This document shows, in pieces, positions 1 through 5,720 of a DNA stretch of 6,770 bases. The notes below the pieces were generated by a model, which saw only the letters and a list, made by a program, of their open reading frames with translations, made no database searches and was not told where the DNA came from. The DNA comes from an uncultured Eubacteriales bacterium (lineage in GTDB: Bacteria > Bacillota > Clostridia > Oscillospirales > Oscillospiraceae). Location of the stretch: the NCBI GenBank assembly GCA_902475515.1, contig CABSAB010000077.1:1-6770 (forward strand). Direction: 5' to 3'. Each line of letters opens with the position of its first letter. The stretch's first letter is position 1. The position numbers and the translations under genes are program-made.

Positions 1-2159
1 GTACCCCTCATACCTACGGCTACTACTGGCGCCTAGGCGGCCCCGAGCCCTTCGATATGCTCAACGACGCCATGAAGCACACCGAGACCATGATCATGTG
101 GTCCCACGACCCGGACACCACCCGCGGCGGCTACTCCGCCCAGGAGTCCACCCTCTGGCGTCACTGGATGAAAGAGATGGGCGTACAGTTCATCTACATT
201 GATCCCTTTAACAACTTCTCCTCCGTGAAGCAGGCGGACAAGTGGATCGGCCCCCGGATGGGCACCGATGCTGCGATCTGCGAGGCCATCGCCTACGTCT
301 GGATCACCGAGGGTACCTACGATAAGGAGTACATCAAAAAGCACGGCCACCGCTTCGACGAGTGGTGCGACCACATCCTCGGTAAGGGTCCCGACGCCAC
401 CCCCAAGACCCCGGCCTGGGCCGAGGAACTCAGCGGCGTTAAGGCGGCGGATATCAAGGCCATTGCCCGGCGCTGGGCTTCCACCCGTACTATGGCCGGC
501 TCCGGTATGCGCGGCGGCTTTGGCGGCGTCTGCCGTACCACCGGCGGCACGGACTTTGCCCGTCTGCTGGTTTCCCTCATCGCCATGCAGGGCATGGGCA
601 AGCCCGGAAGCAATATGTGGACGGGAACCTGCGGCGGCCCCATGAACTATAACTTCTGGTTCGGCGGCTATTCCGATCCGCTTTCGTCCATCGCCAACGC
701 CCCCATTGCAGACCATCCTGCGGTGAACTCCGTGGAGCAGGTCCTTTACCGGACCAACCTCCCCGATGCCGTGCTGGACGGCCACTACGAGTGGCTGGGC
801 GAGGGCTTCTGCGGCGGCGGCCTGGACTTTGAGTTCACCCGTCACGTCTACCCCATGCCCGGCTGCAGCGAGGTCCATATGTTCTGGCGCTACGGCGGCT
901 CTTTCATGGGCACCATGCTGGATACCAACAAGTGGGTCAAGATGTATAAGTCCCCCAAGCTGGAGTTTGTGGTCAATCAGGATATTCACCTGAACCCCGA
1001 GGGCCGTATGGCGGACGTGATCCTGCCCGCCTGCACCAACTTGGAGCGTGTGGATATCGGCGAACTGGGCAACTCCGGCAACGGCGGCTACTGCTCTCAC
1101 TCCCAGACCGGCAACTCCTGGCAGGTGGTGGTCTATCAGGACAAGGCCATCGAGCCTCTGTGGGACAGCCGCAGTGACTTCTGGATCTTCGCCCAGGTGG
1201 CGGCCCGCCTCGGCTGGGGTGAGGCATTCACCGAGGGCCGGAATGAGGAAGAATGGGTCAAGCGCTTCTACCAGTTCTCCGACCTTCCCAAGCACATGAC
1301 CTGGGAGGAGTTTAAGAAGAAGGGCTATTATGTGGCGCCTGTTTCCTACAACGAGGAGGATAAGGACCCCAAGACGGGTCTTTACGAGAAGTGGGAGGAG
1401 CATCCCGGCTTCCAGTGGTTCGCCGAGGAGCGCCCCTGCGATACTCCCAACCACAAGATTTTCCAGGAGGAAGGAAAGCTGGGCACCCTGTCCGGCAAGT
1501 TCGAGTTTGTCTCCGAATCCCTGCTGTATTGGGAACCCGACGACGAGATTCGTACCCCCGTCGCCCAGTACAAGGATTCCTGGGAGGGCCACAAGTCCAT
1601 GTCTGCGGATAAGTACCCCTACCAGATGATCTCCCCGCACCCCCGTTTTGACTATCACACCCACTATCAGCAGCACGCCACCTGGCTCTGGGAGATCCCC
1701 CAGAACCGGAAGATCATCAACGGCAACCCCTACCTGATCTGCCGCATCAACCCGGTCACCGCCGAGAAGAAGGGCATCAAGGAAGGCGACGTGGTGAAGC
1801 TCTTTAACGGCCGCGGTGCCGTGCTGTGCGTGGCCCATATTACCCGCCGGGTCCATCCCGAGACCATTCACGCCTACACCTCCTCCGGCATCTACAACCC
1901 CGTGAACTACGGCGAGTATATGTCCGTGGATAAGGGCGGCTGCGTGAATGTGCTGACCCCGGGCCGGCTCATGGGCGACTATATCCCCGCCATGGTGCCG
2001 AACTCCACCAACATCGACGTGGAAAAAGCCGAGGCCGATCCAAATCCCGGCCAGGGCTTTGAACATGTGCTGGATGCGGTGGATTATCAGAACAATCTCT
2101 GTAATACGAAAACTTCCGCCGAAGCCGACTGGCTCTTTGGCGAAAAGGAGGCAAAGTAA
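1..2159 (+). CDS. athL: Pyrogallol hydroxytransferase (transhydroxylase) large subunit, molybdopterin enzyme, 5'-partial
   Basis: This is the catalytic subunit of a DMSO-reductase-family enzyme that would bind a bis-molybdopterin guanine dinucleotide cofactor. The frame is open to the left edge (first full codon at 3), so the N-terminus is missing; 718 residues are visible, and the Pelobacter enzyme has about 875 (from memory). Visible marks are WSHDPDTTRGG (about 99-131), the glycine-rich GSGMRGGFGG stretch (498-527), GRMADVILPACTNLERVD (1002-1055, the family's 'ADVVLP' signature) and a C-terminal dinucleotide-binding barrel (about 1611-2040) beginning at YPYQMISPHPR. The specific name rests mainly on the partner subunit and on general resemblance to pyrogallol transhydroxylase, which converts pyrogallol to phloroglucinol using tetrahydroxybenzene as cosubstrate in the cytoplasm. 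The Mo-ligating serine and any signal peptide would lie upstream of the window. Alternatives are a related phenol hydroxytransferase, a catechol dehydroxylase or an acetylene-hydratase-like protein. The superfamily is near certain; the substrate is inferred. Confidence 0.85.
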   Translation, partial: TPHTYGYYWRLGGPEPFDMLNDAMKHTETMIMWSHDPDTTRGGYSAQESTLWRHWMKEMGVQFIYIDPFNNFSSVKQADKWIGPRMGTDAAICEAIAYVWITEGTYDKEYIKKHGHRFDEWCDHILGKGPDATPKTPAWAEELSGVKAADIKAIARRWASTRTMAGSGMRGGFGGVCRTTGGTDFARLLVSLIAMQGMGKPGSNMWTGTCGGPMNYNFWFGGYSDPLSSIANAPIADHPAVNSVEQVLYRTNLPDAVLDGHYEWLGEGFCGGGLDFEFTRHVYPMPGCSEVHMFWRYGGSFMGTMLDTNKWVKMYKSPKLEFVVNQDIHLNPEGRMADVILPACTNLERVDIGELGNSGNGGYCSHSQTGNSWQVVVYQDKAIEPLWDSRSDFWIFAQVAARLGWGEAFTEGRNEEEWVKRFYQFSDLPKHMTWEEFKKKGYYVAPVSYNEEDKDPKTGLYEKWEEHPGFQWFAEERPCDTPNHKIFQEEGKLGTLSGKFEFVSESLLYWEPDDEIRTPVAQYKDSWEGHKSMSADKYPYQMISPHPRFDYHTHYQQHATWLWEIPQNRKIINGNPYLICRINPVTAEKKGIKEGDVVKLFNGRGAVLCVAHITRRVHPETIHAYTSSGIYNPVNYGEYMSVDKGGCVNVLTPGRLMGDYIPAMVPNSTNIDVEKAEADPNPGQGFEHVLDAVDYQNNLCNTKTSAEADWLFGEKEAK

Positions 2160-2161
2160 TG
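2145..2161 (+). promoter_or_regulatory. Ribosome binding site and TAATG stop/start overlap coupling the two subunits
   Basis: AAGGAGG at 2145-2151 lies inside the last codons of the large subunit, seven bases before the ATG at 2159. The TAA stop (2157-2159) shares its last A with that ATG. Such an overlap usually couples translation of two subunits made in equal amounts, and it fixes the start of the small subunit. Confidence 0.85.
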
Positions 2162-3004
2162 AGATACGGAATTGCCATTGATTCAAAACGCTGCATGGCC
2201 TGTTACGCCTGCTTTATGGCCTGTAAGGATGAGCACTGCGGCTGGGCATCCAAGCTTTCCGCCCCTCAGCCTCACATGGGTCAGTATTGGATGGATATCC
2301 GCGAGTGGGAGCGGGGCGACAACGAGCGGCGCATCAAGACCGCCACGGTCCCAACCCCTTGCAGCCACTGTCAGAACGCTCCCTGCCAGGCGGCGGCCCG
2401 GGGCGGTGCGATCTATACCCGGGAGGACGGCATCGTCATCATCGACCCGGAGAAATCCAAGGGCCAGAAGCAGATCGTGGATGCCTGCCCCATCGGCGCG
2501 ATTTATTGGAACGAGGAGCTTCAGATCCCCCAGAAGTGTACCATGTGCGCCGAGCTCCTGGACGATCCCGAGTACCCTGGCAAGGAGCCCCGCTGCGTGG
2601 AGGCCTGCCCCAACGAGGCCCTGATTTTCGGCGATCTGGACGATCCCGAGAGTGCCATCAGCAAGCGCGTCGCTGCCGGCAAGGTCACGCAGCTCAAGGA
2701 ACTGGGCGATATTAAGACCAACGTGGTCCATCTGAACGTTCCCACGGCGTTCCTGGCGGGCACGGTGTTTCTTCCCGCCGAGCTGGAGGAGGTCTGCATT
2801 GGCGCCCATGTGAAGGCCACCTGCGAGTGCGGTACCGTCTACGAGATGGACACCAACTGGGCCGGCGACTGGGAGTTCGAGGACTTGCCCCTTGACAAGA
2901 CCTTTACCGTGGAGATCACCATGGAGGGCTACAAACCCGTGAAGTACACGGTTGTGACGGATACGGACCACTACGTGGCCGAGACGTATCTGGAGAAAGC
3001 CTAA
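2159..3004 (+). CDS. athS: Pyrogallol hydroxytransferase (transhydroxylase) small subunit, three-cluster ferredoxin plus beta-sandwich domain
   Basis: This 281-residue electron-transfer subunit starts at the overlap ATG. Residues 1-160 form a ferredoxin-type domain. Cysteines are at 12, 15, 18, 22; 68, 71, 76; 110; and 127, 130, 146, 150. In four-cluster relatives such as DmsB the second motif has a fourth Cys, here Ala80, and the third motif has three Cys before the one kept as C110. Exactly the four ligands of one cluster are therefore gone, leaving three [4Fe-4S] clusters, the number reported for Pelobacter transhydroxylase. Residues about 193-281 (AFLAGTVFLP... to YVAETYLEKA) look like a carboxypeptidase-regulatory/transthyretin-like beta-sandwich, also a feature of that enzyme's small subunit (about 275 residues). 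There is no signal peptide or membrane segment, which fits a soluble cytoplasmic enzyme. Cys27, 213, 222 and 224 are extra and need not bind clusters. Confidence 0.87.
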   Translation: MRYGIAIDSKRCMACYACFMACKDEHCGWASKLSAPQPHMGQYWMDIREWERGDNERRIKTATVPTPCSHCQNAPCQAAARGGAIYTREDGIVIIDPEKSKGQKQIVDACPIGAIYWNEELQIPQKCTMCAELLDDPEYPGKEPRCVEACPNEALIFGDLDDPESAISKRVAAGKVTQLKELGDIKTNVVHLNVPTAFLAGTVFLPAELEEVCIGAHVKATCECGTVYEMDTNWAGDWEFEDLPLDKTFTVEITMEGYKPVKYTVVTDTDHYVAETYLEKA

Positions 3005-3160
3005 AACCCTTCCCTTTGGGGACGGCCCAGGCCAGCCTCTCTTGCCCTTCGGGCAATTCACCTCCAGGGGGACCGCCGCGAAGCGGCCCGCGTACCCTGC
3101 TCAAAATGACACACCCCGGTGCCAGTCCCCTGTTTTTGGGGGACTGGCACCCCGGTGAAT
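3005..3160 (+). repeat. GC-rich intergenic block with several short hairpins, probable dispersed repeat
   Basis: This non-coding stretch holds a chain of small inverted repeats: CCC-TTT-GGG (3012-3020), TTGCCC-TTC-GGGCAA (3042-3056) and GCCGC-GAA-GCGGC (3075-3087), followed by the large hairpin at 3118-3151. The GGGGGACCGCCGCGAAGCGG piece (about 3067-3086) resembles intergenic repeats I recall from Oscillospiraceae genomes, but its copy number cannot be seen in one window. None of the hairpins has a proper T tract, so this is not a clear terminator even though it follows the small subunit. Confidence 0.5.
3118..3151 (+). repeat. 13-bp perfect inverted repeat with T-rich loop, flanked by a 10-bp direct repeat
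   Basis: GGTGCCAGTCCCC (3118-3130) pairs perfectly with GGGGACTGGCACC (3139-3151) around the loop TGTTTTTG. CACCCCGGTG occurs at 3112-3121 and again at 3148-3157, overlapping both ends. The stem is strong enough to stop polymerase, but the sequence after it (CCGGTGAATTTC) has no T run. A role as end of the upstream transcript or as part of a mobile repeat are both open. Confidence 0.7.
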
Positions 3161-3168
3161 TTCGTAGT

Positions 3169-3206
3169 TTCCCATGACCGCAGTAATTTTCTGCGGCCAT
3201 GAGGAA
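3169..3206 (+). promoter_or_regulatory. Interrupted hairpin in the leader of the thiolase gene
   Basis: Three nested pairings share one axis: TTCC/GGAA (3169-3172 with 3203-3206), CATG/CATG (3173-3176 with 3198-3201) and CCGCAG/CTGCGG (3178-3183 with 3191-3196), around the loop TAATTTT. The only irregularities are one A-C mismatch and one bulged A. It ends 40 bases before the thiolase start. It could be an operator, an RNA leader element or an end piece of the neighbouring repeat; the sequence alone does not decide. Confidence 0.45.
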
Positions 3207-3246
3207 CCATGAAGTAAACTAATTTGTATAGAAAGGAAGTATCCCG

Positions 3247-4500
3247 ATGGAACTTCGTAATGTAGTAGTGGTGGACGGCTGCCGTACCGCCGTGGGCAAG
3301 TTCGGCGGGGCATTGAAGCCCGTCAGCGCCTATGACCTTGCCTGCGTTGTGATGAAGGGCTGCCTGGATCGTACCGGCATCGATCCCAAGGAGATCGATG
3401 AGGTCATCATGGGCCAGTGCCGCCAGACCTCCGACGAGCCCAATATTGCCCGGATGGCGGCCCTTAAGGTAGGCATTCCTGCCTCCGCCTCCGCCCATAC
3501 GGTCATGCGCCAGTGCGCCTCCGCTATGACCGCCGTTCAGAACGGTGCCATGCAGATCATGACCGGCCTTTCCGATGTGGTCCTGGCCGGTGGCACTGAA
3601 TCTATGTCCAATGCCGTCTTCTATGTCCGGAATGCCCGCTGGGGCGTGGGCACCGGCAATGTGGAGTTTGTGGATGCCGTCACCGAGGGCCAGTTCCGTT
3701 CCCAGCCCCAGGAGATGTTCGGCCGCTATAATATGGGCGCTACCGCCGAGAAGATCGCCGAGACACTGGGCATTACCCGGGAGGAGCAGGACGAATTCTC
3801 CCTGAATTCTCAGAAGAAGGCCATTGCCGCCATTGACGCGGGCCGCTTCAAGGACGAGATCGTCCCCGTGGTGGTCCCCCAGGGCCGGAAAAAGGACCCC
3901 ATCGTCTTTGATACCGACGAGTTCCCCAAGCGGGATACCAGCCTGGAGAAAATGGGTAAGCTGAAGCCCTGCTTCAATATCAAGACCGACGAGGAAGGCC
4001 GCATCTGGAACGATTCTGAGCTGACGGGAACCGTCACCGCAGCCTCCTCCTCCGGCCGGAACGATGGTGCCTCCTGCATGCTCCTCATGAGCGAGGACAA
4101 GGCCAAGGAGCTGAACCTCAAGCCCATCTGCAAGATCATCGGCATGGGCACTGCCGGCTGCGATCCCCGGACCATGGGTCTGGGCCCCGTGTATGCGGTC
4201 CCCAAGGCGCTTAAGAACGCGGGCCTTACCATGGACGATATCCAGCTCATTGAGCTGAACGAAGCCTTTGCCGCCCAGTCCCTTGGCTGCATCAAGCAGC
4301 TCCACTGGGAGGATAAAATGGACATCATCAACGTCAACGGCGGCGCCGTGGCGCTGGGCCACCCCGTGGGCTCCTCCGGCTGCCGGATCATCGTCACATT
4401 GATGCACGAGATGAAAAAGCGCGGCCTCAAGTACGGCCTTGCAACCCTCTGTATTGCAGGCGGCATGGGTCAGGCGACTGTGATTGAAATGTGCGATTGA
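3247..4500 (+). CDS. Thiolase (acetyl-CoA C-acetyltransferase / 3-ketoacyl-CoA thiolase family)
   Basis: This 417-residue protein would cleave or form 3-ketoacyl-CoA such as acetoacetyl-CoA. All catalytic positions are present: nucleophile Cys90 in VMRQCASAM, the NEAFA motif at 338-342, His372 in GGAVALGHP and Cys402 in CIAGGMGQA. It is about 25 residues longer than typical 392-residue biosynthetic thiolases; part of the extra length is an acidic insert near residues 244-257 before TGTVTA. Two positions usually Gly near the active site are Ala (A93 after CAS, A404 in CIAGG), and the usual YHMG loop reads YNMG. The start is supported by AGGAAG (3234-3239) seven bases before ATG. The next gene follows after 33 bases, so both are probably on one transcript. 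Family is certain; in this context acetoacetyl-CoA from triacetate cleavage is the likely substrate, with a longer or branched ketoacyl-CoA as the alternative. Confidence 0.92.
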   Translation: MELRNVVVVDGCRTAVGKFGGALKPVSAYDLACVVMKGCLDRTGIDPKEIDEVIMGQCRQTSDEPNIARMAALKVGIPASASAHTVMRQCASAMTAVQNGAMQIMTGLSDVVLAGGTESMSNAVFYVRNARWGVGTGNVEFVDAVTEGQFRSQPQEMFGRYNMGATAEKIAETLGITREEQDEFSLNSQKKAIAAIDAGRFKDEIVPVVVPQGRKKDPIVFDTDEFPKRDTSLEKMGKLKPCFNIKTDEEGRIWNDSELTGTVTAASSSGRNDGASCMLLMSEDKAKELNLKPICKIIGMGTAGCDPRTMGLGPVYAVPKALKNAGLTMDDIQLIELNEAFAAQSLGCIKQLHWEDKMDIINVNGGAVALGHPVGSSGCRIIVTLMHEMKKRGLKYGLATLCIAGGMGQATVIEMCD

Positions 4501-4533
4501 ATAACCGATTAAATTTGAAAGGGAGTAATTGTT

Positions 4534-5436
4534 ATGGCAAAATCCAATAAGATCATGATCCAGGTCTGCCTTTGCGGCGCCGGCACCAAGAAGGCCCAGG
4601 CCCCTACCGTACCTTACACCGCTGATGAGCTGGCGGAGCAGATCGTCGCCTGTGCCAAGCTGGGTGCCTCCATCGCCCATATCCATGTCCGGGAGGATAA
4701 GGAAGTGGACGGTGTCATGCAGATCGGCTATAAGTCCATGAGTCTCCAGAAGTTCACCGAGGCCGTGGAAAAGACCCGCGAGCTTTGCAAGAAGGAGGGC
4801 GTGGATATCATCATCAACCTGACCACCTCCGGCGGCGAGTATGAGGATTATAAGCGACTCCAGCACCTTTCCGCCCTGAAGCCCGAGATGTGCTCCTTCG
4901 ACCCCAACACCCTGAACTGGGCCAACAGCTACATCTTCGAGAACAGCCCCCGCTTTCTGAACCTGCTGGCCCAGGAGGTTGTGAAGGAGGATGTGAAGCC
5001 CGAATTTGAGGTCTTCGATACCGGTCATATCGACTCTGTCATGTATTATGTCAACAAGCACGGCATCCCCAAGCCGCCCCATATCCAGTTCATCATGGGC
5101 GTGGGCGGCTCCATGCCCGGCACTGCCGAGAACCTTGCGTTTATGGTGAATAAGCTCCCCGAGGGCGCCACCTGGTCCGTCTCCGGCATCGGAAGAGCCC
5201 ATATGCCCATGATGCTGGCCGGCCTGGCCCTTGGCTGTGATGGCCTCCGTGTGGGCCTGGAGGACAATGTCATGTACGGCAAGGACCCCGATGGCAATAA
5301 GATCATCGCCACCAATGAGATGCTGGTGAAGCGTGCCGTGGATTTGGCAAAGCTGGCCGGCCGTGAGATCGCCACTGCCCAGGAGGCCAGAGAGATCCTC
5401 GGCATCACCCGGAACTGCCTGCGGGACGAGGGCTAA
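4534..5436 (+). CDS. Beta-keto acid cleavage enzyme (BKACE, DUF849), candidate triacetate acetoacetate-lyase
   Basis: This 300-residue zinc-dependent TIM-barrel enzyme would swap acetyl-CoA with a beta-keto acid, releasing acetoacetate and a new acyl-CoA. The zinc ligands are visible as His49 and His51 in HIHVRE and Glu243 in RVGLEDN, with the partner residues Arg239 and Asp244 beside it. The catalytic glutamate lies in PEFEVFD (Glu157 or Glu159). TTSGG (97-101) and GVGGSMPG (189-196) match the family's substrate and CoA regions. Relative to the lysine-fermentation enzyme Kce, whose N-terminal motif I recall as TGAET, this protein has CGAGT, replacing that Glu with Gly17. AAAGGGAG (4518-4525) lies eight bases before the start. 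Location beside transhydroxylase and thiolase genes favours triacetate as substrate, as in Clostridium phloroglucinol degradation. 3-Keto-5-aminohexanoate cleavage is the main alternative, but no lysine-fermentation genes are in view. Confidence 0.88.
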   Translation: MAKSNKIMIQVCLCGAGTKKAQAPTVPYTADELAEQIVACAKLGASIAHIHVREDKEVDGVMQIGYKSMSLQKFTEAVEKTRELCKKEGVDIIINLTTSGGEYEDYKRLQHLSALKPEMCSFDPNTLNWANSYIFENSPRFLNLLAQEVVKEDVKPEFEVFDTGHIDSVMYYVNKHGIPKPPHIQFIMGVGGSMPGTAENLAFMVNKLPEGATWSVSGIGRAHMPMMLAGLALGCDGLRVGLEDNVMYGKDPDGNKIIATNEMLVKRAVDLAKLAGREIATAQEAREILGITRNCLRDEG

Positions 5437-5443
5437 AATTCCC

Positions 5444-5472
5444 TTGTATATTCGACAAAAATCGGGTACACT
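5444..5472 (+). promoter_or_regulatory. Possible sigma-A promoter for the riboswitch-moeA transcript
   Basis: TTGTAT (5444-5449) and TACACT (5467-5472) are 17 bases apart, and transcription from them would begin near 5479-5484, right where the structured leader starts. TATAAG (5472-5477) is an alternative -10, with TTCGAC (5451-5456) 15 bases upstream of it. The match to consensus is modest; position is the best argument. Confidence 0.4.
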
Positions 5473-5483
5473 ATAAGTAAATA

Positions 5484-5595
5484 TTTCTCCGAGCTGTCTG
5501 GGCTAAAGCGTCTGCCACGCCCTCTCAGCCATGGCCACGCCATCGGGCCAGCCGGGAAACCGGCGGACCTTCCACTTTGAAAAGGAGAGCGGAAA
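5484..5595 (+). promoter_or_regulatory. Candidate Moco (molybdenum cofactor) riboswitch aptamer upstream of moeA
   Basis: The leader can fold into a closed multi-helix RNA. TCTCC (5486-5490) pairs with GGAGA (5584-5588), closing it. Inside are GGGC/GCCC (5500-5503 with 5519-5522), TGGCC/GGCCA (5532-5536 with 5546-5550) and GCCGG-GAAA-CCGGC (5551-5564), a GNRA-tetraloop hairpin. The 5' CTCCGAGC, the GAAA-capped stem followed by GGACC, and a terminal GCGGAAA resemble the Moco RNA motif as I remember it. That motif normally precedes molybdenum-cofactor synthesis, molybdate transport or Mo-enzyme genes. The GNRA hairpin may be the stem that separates Moco-type from tungsten-cofactor-type versions. 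Directly downstream is a strong terminator and then moeA, an arrangement expected for feedback by premature termination. Class assignment is from memory, not a covariance search. Confidence 0.7.
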
Positions 5596-5639
5596 CACAG
5601 GGATGCTCTGCCTTGCGGAGCGTCCCTGTGTTCTTCTGT
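5595..5639 (+). terminator. Intrinsic terminator between the riboswitch and moeA
   Basis: ACACAGGGATGCTC (5595-5608) pairs with GAGCGTCCCTGTGT (5618-5631), 14 pairs with one G-T. The stem can extend by three more pairs (one G-T) to a CTT loop. T-rich TTCTTCTGT follows. It is the only good intrinsic terminator in the window. It begins exactly where the aptamer ends, so it is probably the riboswitch's expression platform and may also end read-through from the thiolase-BKACE transcript, which has no terminator of its own before 5484. Confidence 0.85.
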
Positions 5640-5720
5640 AGGGGACGGCATCCTCGATGTCCCTGTTATCCCGTGTGAAACAATTAAAACAGGTTGGGAG
5701 ATGATCCTGTGGAGACGAAT

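Noticed and set aside
33..2186. Very long open frame on the minus strand opposite the transhydroxylase genes
   Set aside because: It is the antisense image of a GC-rich coding region: its product is rich in Gly, His, Val and Leu with no recognisable motif, while the + strand frame has clear family signatures throughout.
1..3004. Assignment as a respiratory DMSO/polysulfide/nitrate-type reductase
   Set aside because: The small subunit has three rather than four clusters and a C-terminal beta-sandwich, and no membrane-anchor gene follows it.
3042..3056. TTGCCC-TTC-GGGCAA hairpin as terminator of the transhydroxylase operon
   Set aside because: The stem is only six pairs and is followed by TTCACC rather than a T tract; better seen as part of the repeat block.
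3209..3232. Possible promoter with TATAGA at 3227-3232 before the thiolase
   Set aside because: No acceptable -35 lies about 17 bases upstream, and the transcript would start almost on the ribosome binding site.
3058..5202. Second very long minus-strand open frame opposite thiolase and BKACE
   Set aside because: It runs across an intergenic region and through two well-supported + strand genes, has low-complexity composition and no family motifs.
3247..5436. Lysine fermentation module (Kce plus thiolase)
   Set aside because: No aminomutase, diaminohexanoate dehydrogenase or ammonia-lyase genes are in view, and the Kce N-terminal Glu is replaced by Gly. It remains an alternative rather than being excluded.
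5694..5720. TTG at 5694 as the moeA start
   Set aside because: It has no suitable ribosome binding site, while ATG 5721 (GGAG, six bases) and GTG 5709 (GGGAG, eight bases) do.
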